Shown here: positions 1 to 8,370 of the stretch, in pieces
Numbering within the stretch: position 1 is the stretch's first letter
Layout of the letters: each line of letters starts with the position of its first letter
Assembly: GCA_009774175.1 (NCBI GenBank)
Contig: VSNG01000010.1
Coordinates: 38,701 to 102,700, forward strand
Origin: Lachnospiraceae bacterium
GTDB lineage: Bacteria; Bacillota; Clostridia; Lachnospirales; Lachnospiraceae
DNA: 64,000 nt
Direction of reading: 5' to 3'
Program-made: the position numbers and the translations under genes
Notes under the pieces: model-generated
What the model saw: only the letters and a program-made list of their open reading frames with translations
What the model was told of the DNA's origin: nothing
Database searches by the model: none

Positions 1-4
1 GCTT

Positions 5-913
5 ATGACGGATCAATATAAAGAGCAATATCAAAAAGAAACGGAACAGATACATGCACCGGCAGATCTGATTGCCAGAACAAAAGCGGCAATGCGCGAG
101 GAAGAAATGCGGATGCAGCGGAAACGCAGTAGACAGATGGCGGAATTGACGGGATGGGAAGTGAAACCTGTTGTGCAGGGACCCGGCTTTGCTGAAAAGA
201 AACGTGACTGGAACAGGACGGCCCGCAGATGGGCTTATCCGCTGACGGCAGTTGCGGTAATTTTCATTTTGGCATCCGTATCTCTAATGATGCGAGGGCT
301 GAGAAATTTAGAATCGGACAGTGCGCCCCTTTACGATGCGGTCACGACTGCGGATAGCGACGGTGCGGAGTTCGCCACGCAGGAGGCCATGGAAGAGGCG
401 GTTTGCGAGGAAGCGCCAATGCTGGAAGACTCGGCGGCCGCGGCGTCAGGGACGGGAGCTGAATCGGGTGCCGTTACGGGCAGAGGAGCAGAATCTGCGG
501 CGGCGGAGGCCATGGAAAAGGCGGAGGCCGCAGATATGGGAGAGCCGGCAGACGCGGCGTCCGATATGGAAGAGTCGGCAGGCGCATCGGATATGGAAGC
601 GGCATCCGAGAAAGAGATGGCAGAATCAGCGGATGAGGCAAAGGAAGCAGCAGAGGCACCCGTTGCGGACTATGCGGCGGAGGTGAATGTTACGGTAAAA
701 AGGGTATGGAAAAAGCCTGATTTTGTTGCTCGCGAGGATGTGGAGCTGCAGACGTATGAAGATAAGGTTTTCTGGGTTGTGAGAGAAACCGAGGGATGGG
801 CCGCTTATGTAGAGAGCGAGAGCAGGGGCGGCTACGAGATTCGCGGAGAAGCTGAGGATATGGAGTCGTTTTTGGCGGCGGGGTATAGGAGACTGTCGGA
901 AATAAGTTTTTAA
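5..913 (+). CDS. single-pass membrane protein, anti-sigma-factor-like
   Basis: The 302-residue protein has a charged cytosolic N-terminus (1-75), one membrane segment (about 77-96), a long low-complexity Ala/Glu/Ser/Met linker (about 107-222) and a compact C-terminal part (about 223-302). This one-helix layout with a cytosolic head is common in anti-sigma factors of Clostridia, and the gene is followed by a VWA lipoprotein. The start ATG at 5 forms an ATGA overlap with a possible upstream stop codon, which suggests translational coupling to a gene outside the window; an ECF sigma factor would fit, but this is inference. No zinc-binding anti-sigma motif is visible, so the role is uncertain. 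Confidence 0.6.
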   Translation: MTDQYKEQYQKETEQIHAPADLIARTKAAMREEEMRMQRKRSRQMAELTGWEVKPVVQGPGFAEKKRDWNRTARRWAYPLTAVAVIFILASVSLMMRGLRNLESDSAPLYDAVTTADSDGAEFATQEAMEEAVCEEAPMLEDSAAAASGTGAESGAVTGRGAESAAAEAMEKAEAADMGEPADAASDMEESAGASDMEAASEKEMAESADEAKEAAEAPVADYAAEVNVTVKRVWKKPDFVAREDVELQTYEDKVFWVVRETEGWAAYVESESRGGYEIRGEAEDMESFLAAGYRRLSEISF

Positions 914-1005
914 AAAATTTTAATTGCCGCAACCTTTTTCTTCCATGAGAGGTATTAAGAGTAGACAGGAAAGAAATTTATACTTTTATTGTGGAGGGAA
1001 AAGGT

Positions 1006-2871
1006 ATGAAAAGGTACGGAAAAGCGATGGCATTGGGACTGGCGGGAGTTATGCTGCTTTCGGGATGCGGTGCGGCGGACGGCGAGAGTCCGGCTGTGAC
1101 GTCGGAGGGGGAAGCATATGTTACAAAAGAGCCGTCGGAACAGATTGGAGAAGGAACGGCCGGTATGCCGGAGCCTGCGGAAACGGCAGACAGCCGCGAA
1201 AGGGAAGCCAGGGATTCGATATCTTCGACAGAGAATGGGGCAGCCAGGACAGAGAGCGAGGCGGGAGAAAGTGAAATGGAGGATTCGTCGTCTGCGGCAG
1301 CGGATGAGGCAGCCCGGACAGAGGGAGCGGTGAAAGAAAGCTGCGAAACGCCAATGGCCGATCTGTATGCCAAAAAGGAGGCAGCCGACGGGTATCTGGG
1401 CTCCTGTTATGATTTCCCGGATACAGACATTGATTATGGAGAATCTTCGGAGGAATACAGCAAGTGGGAGGAGCGTGGGTTTTTACCTGTCATGTCAGAG
1501 CCTCTTTCTACGTTTTCCGCCGATGTAGACACGGCGTCTTACAGTAATTTACGCCGCCTGATCCGCGAAGGCTATGATCTGGAAAGTCTGCCTGAGGGGG
1601 CGGTCAGAATTGAAGAATTACTGAATTATTTTTCTTATGACTATGCGGAACCGTCGGGAAACGAGCCTTTCGGAGTGACGACGCAGATCGGCGCCTGTCC
1701 CTGGAATGAGGAGGCGGAGCTTGTCATGATCGGACTTAAAACGGAGGATATTGATTACAGTCATGCGCCCGCGTCAAATCTGGTATTTCTGCTGGACGTG
1801 TCCGGCTCCATGGATGAGGCCGACAAGCTGCCTCTTTTGCAGGAATCCTTTATGCAGCTGACGGAGAATTTGACAAAAAAGGACAGAATTTCCATTGTCA
1901 CTTACGCATCGGAGGACAGAGTGGTGCTGGAAGGCGCGCGCGGCGATCAGAAAGAGAAAATAGAAAAGGCGCTCTACAGTCTGGAGGCAGGGGGCGGAAC
2001 CTTTGGCAGCAGGGGAATTGAGACGGCTTATAGACTGGCGGAGGAGAACTTTATCAAGGGCGGCAATAACCGTATTATTCTGGCCACGGACGGCGACCTA
2101 AATATCGGGATGACCAGCGAGGAAGAGCTGGAGGAGTTGATCTCGGAGAAAAAAGAGTCCGGCATTTTCCTGTCTGTGCTGGGATTTGGCACGGGGAATA
2201 TCAAGGATAACAGGATGGAAATTCTGGCGGATAAGGGAAACGGGAATTATGCCTACATAGACAGTATGCAGGAGGCGAAGAAAGTGCTTTCCGAGGAAAT
2301 GACAGCGACCCTTCTGACAGTTTGTAAGGACGTCAAGTTTCAGGTAGAGTTTAACCCGGACGTAGTGGAATTTTATCGTCTGCTGGGCTATGATAACCGC
2401 GCGCTGGAGAGACAGGATTTTCATGACGACACAAAGGACGGCGGAGAGATCGGAGCCGGGCATAGTGTGACGGCGCTCTATGAAATTATACTTTGCGACC
2501 CGCTGGAGCATGTTTTGACAGAAGAGGAAATACGGGATTTAAAGTATCGCGATGCATTTCAGAAGAAGCGGGACGACGCGGTATCGACTGTCAGCGGGCA
2601 GGAATGGATGACAATAAGCGTGCGCTATAAACGGCCCTCGGGAAACAGGAGCGAGCTTTTGGAGTATCCCGTCGGTTATGAGTGTTATGATAAAAGGCCT
2701 TCCGACGATTTTACTTTTGCGGCGGCAGTGGCGGAATTTGGGCTGCTTGCTTCTCACAGCGAATATCCTGAGGAGGCTTCCGTGGAAAGTGTGAAAAAGG
2801 CAATCCGAAATCTGGATTTAGACGACAGCTATAAAATTGAATTTTTGGAACTGGTCGAGGAGGCAGAGTAA
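1006..2871 (+). CDS. VWA-domain lipoprotein (YfbK-like)
   Basis: The start is taken at ATG 1006, not GTG 991, because GGAGGG lies 7 bases upstream. The N-terminus is a lipoprotein signal with lipobox LLSGC, so the protein should be anchored outside the membrane. An acidic, Ser/Ala/Glu-rich linker follows. Then come a VWA-associated N-terminal region ('PLSTFSADVDTASYSN') and a von Willebrand A domain with the metal site DVSGS at about residues 264-268. The C-terminal half resembles the DUF3520-type tail of YfbK-like proteins. Such proteins bind a partner through a divalent metal; the substrate is unknown. It lies 92 bp after the anti-sigma-like gene and is probably co-expressed with it. Confidence 0.85.
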   Translation: MKRYGKAMALGLAGVMLLSGCGAADGESPAVTSEGEAYVTKEPSEQIGEGTAGMPEPAETADSREREARDSISSTENGAARTESEAGESEMEDSSSAAADEAARTEGAVKESCETPMADLYAKKEAADGYLGSCYDFPDTDIDYGESSEEYSKWEERGFLPVMSEPLSTFSADVDTASYSNLRRLIREGYDLESLPEGAVRIEELLNYFSYDYAEPSGNEPFGVTTQIGACPWNEEAELVMIGLKTEDIDYSHAPASNLVFLLDVSGSMDEADKLPLLQESFMQLTENLTKKDRISIVTYASEDRVVLEGARGDQKEKIEKALYSLEAGGGTFGSRGIETAYRLAEENFIKGGNNRIILATDGDLNIGMTSEEELEELISEKKESGIFLSVLGFGTGNIKDNRMEILADKGNGNYAYIDSMQEAKKVLSEEMTATLLTVCKDVKFQVEFNPDVVEFYRLLGYDNRALERQDFHDDTKDGGEIGAGHSVTALYEIILCDPLEHVLTEEEIRDLKYRDAFQKKRDDAVSTVSGQEWMTISVRYKRPSGNRSELLEYPVGYECYDKRPSDDFTFAAAVAEFGLLASHSEYPEEASVESVKKAIRNLDLDDSYKIEFLELVEEAE

Positions 2872-2895
2872 AGAGCGAATTTCATGTAAAAAGGA

Positions 2896-2934
2896 AGGCA
2901 GTCACAAACTCCATAATGGGTGCTGTGGCTGCCT
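2896..2934. terminator. bidirectional intrinsic terminator
   Basis: The 10-bp arms AGGCAGTCAC and GTGGCTGCCT pair with one G-T wobble. The hairpin lies between two convergent genes. On the minus strand it is followed by TTCCTTTTT; on the plus strand a T7 run comes 12 bases later. It probably ends both the VWA operon and hsp20. Confidence 0.65.
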
Positions 2935-2981
2935 GTTATTCAGAATCTTTTTTTACGTCGAAAAATTTTACGATTCAAGGA

Positions 2982-3431
2982 TTACTTAACCTCAATCCGC
3001 GCCACTTCATCTTTGGCGGCAAGTTCCTTTTTCGGGAATTTTACTTCCAGAACACCATTGTTGTAGGAAGCGTCAATATCGCCGGGCTCCACGTTGTTTA
3101 CGCGAAAGCTTCGGGAATAGGAGCTGTAATACCGCTCTCTGCGGATATATTTGTTTTCGTTCTCCTCATTCTTTTCATCCTTGTGGGAAGCGGAGATTGT
3201 CAGCAGATTATCTTTTAGGTCGATGTTGATATCGGACTTGTCAAAGCCCGGAAGCTCAGCCTGTAAAAGATAATTGTCGCCCTGGTCGATCACATCGGTC
3301 TTAAAGGCGTCGAAGTTGGCCAATTCATTGCCTCCCCAGAAATTCTTAAAAGCATCGTCAAACATCCTGTCAAAAGGATCGTCGAAAAATGCGGGTGTGT
3401 AGTTGCGGTTTCTCAATGCAGGTCTTAACAT
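2982..3431 (-). CDS. Hsp20/alpha-crystallin family small heat-shock protein
   Basis: The 149-residue product carries a typical alpha-crystallin domain: 'DVIDQGDNYLLQAELPGF' opens it, 'LLTISASHKDE' lies in the middle, and the family signature 'NGVLEVKFPKK' closes it. It is an ATP-independent holdase that keeps unfolded proteins from aggregating in the cytoplasm. The start is ATG 3431, since AGGAG lies just upstream and the in-frame GTG at 3440 overlaps that ribosome-binding site. The gene stands alone, with convergent transcription against the VWA gene. No CIRCE-type inverted repeat was seen upstream. Confidence 0.93.
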   Translation of the reverse strand: MLRPALRNRNYTPAFFDDPFDRMFDDAFKNFWGGNELANFDAFKTDVIDQGDNYLLQAELPGFDKSDINIDLKDNLLTISASHKDEKNEENENKYIRRERYYSSYSRSFRVNNVEPGDIDASYNNGVLEVKFPKKELAAKDEVARIEVK

Positions 3432-3440
3432 AGTAATCAC

Positions 3441-3631
3441 TCCTTTTTTATGTTATGCTATCAGTATGACCGTATAGCCGGATTCGATACATGTCACGCT
3501 GGGTTTCCAGCAGGGAAATGACCCTTGTGTGTCGGAACCGCTGACGTCGTTACTGACTTGTGTTTGTTTATATATTTGTTATACATCATATATAACAGAT
3601 AATCAATTACAGAAAAATTAAGTAATTATAA
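3441..3631. other. intergenic region upstream of hsp20
   Basis: This stretch holds the leader and presumably the promoter of the minus-strand hsp20. It ends in an AT-rich block. I see no open frame or clear regulatory palindrome. Confidence 0.4.
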
Positions 3632-3850
3632 AATAAGGATAAACAGGACGCGCCTGGAAATGAAATCTATTTCACAATACATCTGGATGAAAACCTAAAC
3701 GTGTACGATTTTAATTCCCTTGTGGCAGAGGCTTATATGGAAGCGATTAAAGAGCTTTTGAGTAGCGAAATGTTTGTACTGACCTGGGATATCGGGCATT
3801 CCCATACCTGGAATAATGTGGACGAAGCGTTTCTGATAGAGAACAGGGAC
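3632..3850 (+). pseudogene. remnant of sugar phosphate isomerase/epimerase (TIM barrel)
   Basis: An open frame without a usable start reads through 'GNEIYFTIHLDEN', 'LVAEAYMEAIKELLSS' and 'LTWDIGHSHTWNNVDEAFL'. The last phrase matches the metal-site region of xylose-isomerase-like TIM-barrel enzymes, where an Asp-x-Gly-His segment precedes the final strands. After about 3850 the similarity stops and the frame runs into the terminator and the antisense of the next gene. The beginning of the enzyme is also missing. It is a decayed internal fragment, not a working gene. Confidence 0.5.
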
Positions 3851-3876
3851 AGGGGAAAGACGATGATCAGAAAAGC

Positions 3877-3901
3877 AGGGCAGACGGAAACGGTCTGCCC
3901 T
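3877..3901 (-). terminator. terminator of the HPr-like gene
   Basis: A perfect 9-bp stem (AGGGCAGAC/GTCTGCCCT) with a 7-nt loop lies just past the stop codon of the minus-strand HPr-like gene. On that strand it is followed by GCTTTTC, a weak T-run. Confidence 0.6.
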
Positions 3902-3907
3902 ACATGT

Positions 3908-4135
3908 TTAACAATATATAAAGGGAGTCAGTTTCTCCCTGATGCTTTCGTCGTCCGAATCATAACTGAGCCGGAGCGGCTGAGTCAGATCAAGGGCCAT
4001 CACGCCGAGTATGGACTTGGCGTCCACAATCCTTCGGCCTTCGCCTAAATTAAAGCAAGAATCAATTTTATCAATTACATTTACAAACTGCCTGATCTGA
4101 TTTACATCTTTGAATTTGACATCTACCTGCTGCAT
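3908..4135 (-). CDS. HPr-family protein lacking the catalytic histidine (Crh-like)
   Basis: The 75-residue protein follows the HPr fold order. 'VDAKSILGVMALDL' matches the HPr Ser46 region (typically KSIMGVMSL), so the serine that HPr kinase phosphorylates is kept. The usual GIHARPA motif around His15 is replaced by 'DVNQIRQFVNV', so phosphotransfer from enzyme I looks impossible. B. subtilis Crh is the known precedent: it has lost His15 and works only in catabolite regulation. The start ATG 4135 follows AAGGAGG by 8 bases. The gene stands alone and is not in a PTS operon. A regulatory role is inferred. Confidence 0.7.
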   Translation of the reverse strand: MQQVDVKFKDVNQIRQFVNVIDKIDSCFNLGEGRRIVDAKSILGVMALDLTQPLRLSYDSDDESIREKLTPFIYC

Positions 4136-4515
4136 AATCTGTGTCCTCCTTAACCATAATTGATGCCATGAAAAATAGATAAAAATAATGTTCCACAAAT
4201 CAATAGCGATTAATGATGATTCCCCTCACTCGCAGGATTCCCCAAAAACACATGGTTTAGTCTTTTTTATAGAATTTGTGAGCCTCCTTCCTTTCTGAAA
4301 ATATGGTATACTGATCGTGAGACTATAATATCCAGTGCCTTTGAAAATGTAAATAGACAATGTCAATAAATATTTTTATTATTTTTTGTAGAATGTGTCA
4401 GGAGAAAAAGACCGGAATAATATATTTTTTTATAGGGAAGGACATTTTAATGAGTGGAAAAAGAGGGTATTTTCAGAAAGCGCCGGTAAATTAGTAAAGA
4501 TTGTATCGGCACTGC
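4136..4515. other. non-coding gap
   Basis: This AT-rich stretch separates the HPr-like gene from rubredoxin and should contain the promoter of the former on the minus strand. On the plus strand there is an extended -10-like TGGTATACT near 4302-4310 with no credible gene after it. Open frames here have no ribosome-binding site and no recognisable content. Confidence 0.4.
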
Positions 4516-4547
4516 AAAAGGAGACGCCAGTCACAGCGTCTCCTTTT
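4516..4547 (-). terminator. terminator after rubredoxin
   Basis: A 12-bp perfect stem (AAAAGGAGACGC/GCGTCTCCTTTT) with a short loop lies just past the rubredoxin stop. The A/T ends make it usable in either direction. Confidence 0.75.
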
Positions 4548-4560
4548 GGTTTAAATGATT

Positions 4561-4734
4561 TTAGTTGTAGTTATCAATGCAGGGCTGGAACATATCTTTG
4601 GTTACGCCGCACAACGGGCAGCACCAGTCCGCCGGAAGATCCTCAAAAGCAGTGCCGGGCTTGATGCCGTGCTCCGGATCGCCTTTTTCGGGGTCATAGG
4701 TGTAACCGCAGGGATTGCAAAAATATTTTTTCAT
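4561..4734 (-). CDS. rubredoxin
   Basis: This short gene encodes 57 residues beginning MKKYFCNPCGYTYDPEKGDP. The two iron-binding knuckles are CNPCG (Cys6, Cys9) and CCPLCG (Cys39, Cys42), and the family segment 'GIKPGTAFEDLPADWCCP' lies between. It holds one iron on four cysteines and passes electrons, here most likely to the rubrerythrin encoded next to it. The start follows AAAGGAGG by 7 bases. Its order next to rubrerythrin and a PerR-like gene is the usual anaerobe oxidative-stress set. Confidence 0.95.
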   Translation of the reverse strand: MKKYFCNPCGYTYDPEKGDPEHGIKPGTAFEDLPADWCCPLCGVTKDMFQPCIDNYN

Positions 4735-4783
4735 TTGAAAGTCCTCCTTTGTATGGTAAAAAATCTTTTGTTTGTATATTAAC

Positions 4784-5323
4784 TTAGCTGAAATATCTCT
4801 TTAAGAGACCTTCGAACGCCTTGCCGTGTCTCGCTTCGTCTCTTGCCATTTCATGAACGGTGTCATGGATCGCGTCAAGATTAGCAGCCTTAGCGCGCTT
4901 TGCAAGATCAAATTTGCCTGCGGTTGCGCCGTTCTCAGCCTCGACTCTCATTTCCAGATTCTTCTTGGTGGAATCCGTTACCACTTCACCAAGCAGTTCA
5001 GCAAATTTGGCGGCATGCTCCGCCTCTTCCCAGGCAGCCTTCTCCCAGTACAGGCCGATTTCAGGATAACCCTCTCTGTGCGCCACTCTTGCCATAGCAA
5101 GGTACATACCAACCTCTGTGCACTCGCCGTTGAAGTTTGCGCGAAGGTCAGCCATGATATCTTCACTTACACCCTTCGCTACGCCGACAACGTGCTCGGC
5201 AGCCCACTCCATAGCGCCGCTCTGCGCCGTAAACTTCTCAGCCGGCGCTCCGCACTGCGGGCATTTTTCCGGCGCTGCATCTCCTTCGTGAACATAACCA
5301 CATACCTGACATACAAATTTCAT
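4784..5323 (-). CDS. rubrerythrin (reverse type, rubredoxin domain first)
   Basis: The 179-residue protein has an N-terminal rubredoxin-like domain with CQVCG and CPQCG knuckles (residues 5-27), then a four-helix ferritin-like di-iron domain with Glu/His motifs such as 'EEAEHAAKFAELLGE' and 'MARDEARHGKAFEGLL'. Classical rubrerythrin has the reverse order, so this is the 'reverse rubrerythrin' type of clostridia. It reduces hydrogen peroxide in the cytoplasm with electrons from NADH through a redox carrier. The ribosome-binding site is AAAGGAGA. It lies between rubredoxin and the PerR-like gene, all on the minus strand. Confidence 0.93.
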   Translation of the reverse strand: MKFVCQVCGYVHEGDAAPEKCPQCGAPAEKFTAQSGAMEWAAEHVVGVAKGVSEDIMADLRANFNGECTEVGMYLAMARVAHREGYPEIGLYWEKAAWEEAEHAAKFAELLGEVVTDSTKKNLEMRVEAENGATAGKFDLAKRAKAANLDAIHDTVHEMARDEARHGKAFEGLLKRYFS

Positions 5324-5402
5324 AGTGTAATCTCCTTTTCTTTATTATATTTCCCCCTCACGGGGGTAGTAAGCCAAAGTTGTCCGAAATGATACGGATT
5401 TA

Positions 5403-5804
5403 TTATTCCATATCTTTCGCCGATTTATCCAGACAGGAGCCGCAAACACCGTAAAAGCATGTGCTTTGCCGATCTATTCTGCCGTCAAACGTCTGCTGCG
5501 CTTTTATAAGCAGTTCTTCCAGACAGTCAAGCTGCATATCTGTTACCGCGCTGCAGTTCGAACAGATAAAATGACAGTGTTTTGACGTATCTGCATCAAA
5601 ATGATCAACGCCGTCGCCTACCTGTAATCTCTGAATTTCTCCCATATCCGCCAGCAGCGTCAAATTACGATAGACGGTTCCAAGGCTGATATTCGGAAAT
5701 TCCTCCCGGACATTCCGATAGACCACATCGGCAGTCGGGTGATCCTTACGGGTCATAAGGAAATTATAAATCATTTGCCGCTGCCGGCTGTATTTCACCG
5801 CCAT
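5403..5804 (-). CDS. perR: Fur-family repressor, PerR-like
   Basis: The 133-residue protein has a winged-helix domain ('PTADVVYRNVREEFPNISLGTVYRNLTLL') and a C-terminal dimerisation domain. The metal ligands 'HFDADTSKHCHFIC' and two Cys-x-x-Cys pairs (CSNC, CGSC) form the structural zinc site. The Asp in 'VDHFD' is the position where PerR usually has Asp and Fur has Glu, which favours peroxide sensing. The downstream rubrerythrin and rubredoxin genes are likely targets. I did not find a clear PerR box, so the target claim rests on context. Fur or Zur remain possible. Confidence 0.85.
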   Translation of the reverse strand: MAVKYSRQRQMIYNFLMTRKDHPTADVVYRNVREEFPNISLGTVYRNLTLLADMGEIQRLQVGDGVDHFDADTSKHCHFICSNCSAVTDMQLDCLEELLIKAQQTFDGRIDRQSTCFYGVCGSCLDKSAKDME

Positions 5805-6067
5805 GACAGCCCTCCTCGTTGTAAATGATGATCCATGAATAGAAATCAGGAATCATTACTATTTTTAATCTCATTATAACAAATAGAATTAAAGTGTCAA
5901 TCCTTATTCTGGAAATTTATAAATTTTTTATAAGATTATCGGAGTTGTTTTATTTCTGAGTGCGTAAAATGTGGTATCATATATTTCAGCAGCTATGCGA
6001 ATGGCGCGGGCTGTGCTGTGAGAGCGGCACAGAAGCGCGGGCTGAGCTCGGAAAGGAAGTTTTTTCG

Positions 6068-7546
6068 GTGAAATTCAGGACCAGACTATTGATCGTATCG
6101 TTGAGTATTATATTGCTGCCCCTTTTGCTGACAACCGTTGCGCTTTTGTTTTTGGGCAGTCATATTGAAGACGCGGAATCACAGTTTGGGTTTCTGAACA
6201 GGGACAATGCATCTTTTATTTACACGATAGAAAATTATGGCCGTATTACCGAGGAAATACTTGAGGATATCAGGCAGCAGATTGAAGAAGATTCGGTCAG
6301 GCTGGAAGATAAGGAGTATCTGGATGAGCTGACGCTTGATTTAAAGGATAAGTCATCCTATATTATTGTCAGAAAAGGCGACGACCTTTATTATACGGGG
6401 AATAACAACGCGGCGAAAAGGATTTTCCATGTGCTGCCGGAGTATGGCAATGAAATGCCCGGCATGGAGGCCGGCTATTATTATAACGATATCAATAAGC
6501 TGGTGAAAGCGGTTGATTTCCGATTTTCCGATGGCAGCGAGGGCAGTATTTTTATTGTTACCAATATAGGCTCTCTGCTTCCCCGGAAGATGCTGCACAA
6601 TATGATGCTGGCGTTTATTCTGGTACTTGTCTTTACCAGTGTTCTACTGACCCGCTGGATTCAGAGGGGTATTTTTACGCCGATTAACCAGTTAAATACG
6701 GCGATGCAGAATATTGCAGAGGGTAATCTGGAATACATGCTTACCACGCAGGAGAAGGGGGAGATCGGAGAGCTTTACCGCAACTATGAGGACATGAGAC
6801 TGCGCCTTAAGGAATCTCTGGATGAAAAATTCGAGCATGAACGGAAGAACAGGGAGCTGATCAGTAATATTTCTCATGATTTAAAGACGCCCATTACGTC
6901 GATAAAGGGCTATGTTGAAGGCATTATGGACGGCGTTGCCGATACGCCGGAGAAGATGCAGAAATATATTAAAACCATTTCCGATAAGGCAAATGATATG
7001 GATCGGCTCATTAATGAGCTGACCACATATTCCGGAATTGACACCAACAGGATTCCCTATACGTTTCGCCGTATCAATGTGGCGGATTATTTTGGAGACT
7101 GTGTGGAAGAGGTGGGTCTGGATCTGGAATCCAAGAGCATACAGCTGAATTATGAGGATCTGGTCGACCCGGCGGTACAGATTATTGCGGATCCGGAGCA
7201 GCTGAAACGGGTAATCAATAATATCATAGGAAACAGCGTAAAATATATGAATAAGGAACGGGGCGTCATTGATATTCGCATTTTGGATGAGGTGGACGCC
7301 ATTCGCGTGGAGATCGAGGATAACGGCATGGGGGTTGCAGCGAAGGATCTGCCGAATATCTTTGAGCGGTTTTACCGCACGGACGCTTCCCGGAATTCTT
7401 CCAAGGGCGGCAGCGGTATCGGGCTTTCCATTGTAAAAAAGATTATCGAGGACCATGGCGGTTACATTTGGGCCACCAGTAAGGAAGGCGAAGGCACCTG
7501 TATGCATTTCGTAATCCGTAAGTATCAGACGGCATCAGAGAAATGA
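6068..7546 (+). CDS. sensor histidine kinase, HAMP type
   Basis: GTG 6068 (V-K-F-R-T-R) is preferred as start, because the membrane helix follows at once and a GGAAG sits upstream; the open frame reaches GTG 5960. The roughly 492-residue protein has TM1 (about 6-28), an extracellular sensor region of about 145 residues, TM2, HAMP, and the HisKA site 'SNISHDLKTP' with His at about 270. The ATPase domain has N-box 'NNIIGNSVKYM', 'DNGMGV' and 'GGSGIGLSIVKK'. It autophosphorylates and passes phosphate to the response regulator encoded 45 bp downstream. The signal is unknown. Confidence 0.92.
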   Translation: MKFRTRLLIVSLSIILLPLLLTTVALLFLGSHIEDAESQFGFLNRDNASFIYTIENYGRITEEILEDIRQQIEEDSVRLEDKEYLDELTLDLKDKSSYIIVRKGDDLYYTGNNNAAKRIFHVLPEYGNEMPGMEAGYYYNDINKLVKAVDFRFSDGSEGSIFIVTNIGSLLPRKMLHNMMLAFILVLVFTSVLLTRWIQRGIFTPINQLNTAMQNIAEGNLEYMLTTQEKGEIGELYRNYEDMRLRLKESLDEKFEHERKNRELISNISHDLKTPITSIKGYVEGIMDGVADTPEKMQKYIKTISDKANDMDRLINELTTYSGIDTNRIPYTFRRINVADYFGDCVEEVGLDLESKSIQLNYEDLVDPAVQIIADPEQLKRVINNIIGNSVKYMNKERGVIDIRILDEVDAIRVEIEDNGMGVAAKDLPNIFERFYRTDASRNSSKGGSGIGLSIVKKIIEDHGGYIWATSKEGEGTCMHFVIRKYQTASEK

Positions 7547-7591
7547 CACAAAGTCACAGAACAGGGTATCAAAGTAAGAGGAGAAGAGCAT

Positions 7592-8281
7592 ATGAGTAAA
7601 ATTTTAATTGTGGAAGACGAAGAGGCCATTGCTGATCTGGAAAAGGATTATCTGGAGCTGAGCGATTTTGAGGTAACAATCGAAAACAGCGGAGATAAAG
7701 GGCTGGATACAGCGTTGTCGGGGAATTTTGATCTGGTGATTCTGGATCTCATGCTGCCGGGCATGGACGGTTTCGAAGTCTGCAAGCAGATTCGGGAGGA
7801 GAAAAATATTCCCATTATCATGGTATCGGCGAAAAAGGATGATATTGATAAAATCAGGGGTTTGGGATTGGGCGCTGACGATTATATGACAAAGCCTTTC
7901 AGTCCTTCGGAGCTTGTGGCCAGAGTAAAGGCGCATATGGCGCGGTATGACAGGCTGGTGGGCAGCAACCAGAAGATGAATGATATCATAGAAATTCGGG
8001 GGCTTAAGATTGATAAGACCGCCAGACGGGTTTACGTGGATGGAGAAGAGAGGATTTTTACCACCAAGGAATTTGATCTGCTCACTTTCCTTGCCGAAAA
8101 TCCGAATCATGTGTATTCGAAAGAAGAACTGTTCCGCGAGATCTGGGATATGGATTCTATCGGCGATATTGCCACCGTTACCGTTCATATCAAGAAAATT
8201 CGTGAAAAAATAGAATTTGATACCGCCAAACCGCAGTATATCGAGACTATCTGGGGTATTGGGTATCGGTTTAAGATATAA
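7592..8281 (+). CDS. OmpR/PhoB-family response regulator
   Basis: The 229-residue protein has a receiver domain with acidic pocket 'VEDEE', phospho-acceptor Asp52 in 'LVILDLMLPGMDG' and the conserved Lys in 'MTKPF'. It also has a C-terminal winged helix ('FTTKEFDLLTFLAENPNHVYSKEELF' and 'VHIKKIREKIE', in order). It should bind DNA when phosphorylated by the kinase just upstream. The start ATG follows AGGAGAAGAGC. The two genes form a simple kinase-then-regulator operon, the opposite order from the second two-component pair at 35.8-38.0 kb. Confidence 0.95.
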   Translation: MSKILIVEDEEAIADLEKDYLELSDFEVTIENSGDKGLDTALSGNFDLVILDLMLPGMDGFEVCKQIREEKNIPIIMVSAKKDDIDKIRGLGLGADDYMTKPFSPSELVARVKAHMARYDRLVGSNQKMNDIIEIRGLKIDKTARRVYVDGEERIFTTKEFDLLTFLAENPNHVYSKEELFREIWDMDSIGDIATVTVHIKKIREKIEFDTAKPQYIETIWGIGYRFKI

Positions 8282-8370
8282 CCAGCAAACGTTCGATGCA
8301 ATCGGACAGAAAGTGCGAAGCACGGGTTTGAAAGTTTTCCTGATACCGCGAAGGAGCACAGGGCACAGAT

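Noticed and set aside
321..686. Arg-rich open frames on both strands inside the first gene
   Set aside because: They are shadows of the Ala/Glu low-complexity linker; no ribosome-binding site.
4395..4782. Plus-strand open frames over rubredoxin
   Set aside because: They run antisense to a clear rubredoxin gene with a good start and terminator.
5353..5366. CCCCC-TCAC-GGGGG hairpin as terminator of the PerR-like gene
   Set aside because: Only 5 bp and no T-run on the right strand; could be chance or a weak element.
5866..5900. PerR box before the PerR-like gene
   Set aside because: The AT-rich text has only a loose match to TTATAAT-N-ATTATAA; not distinguishable from background.
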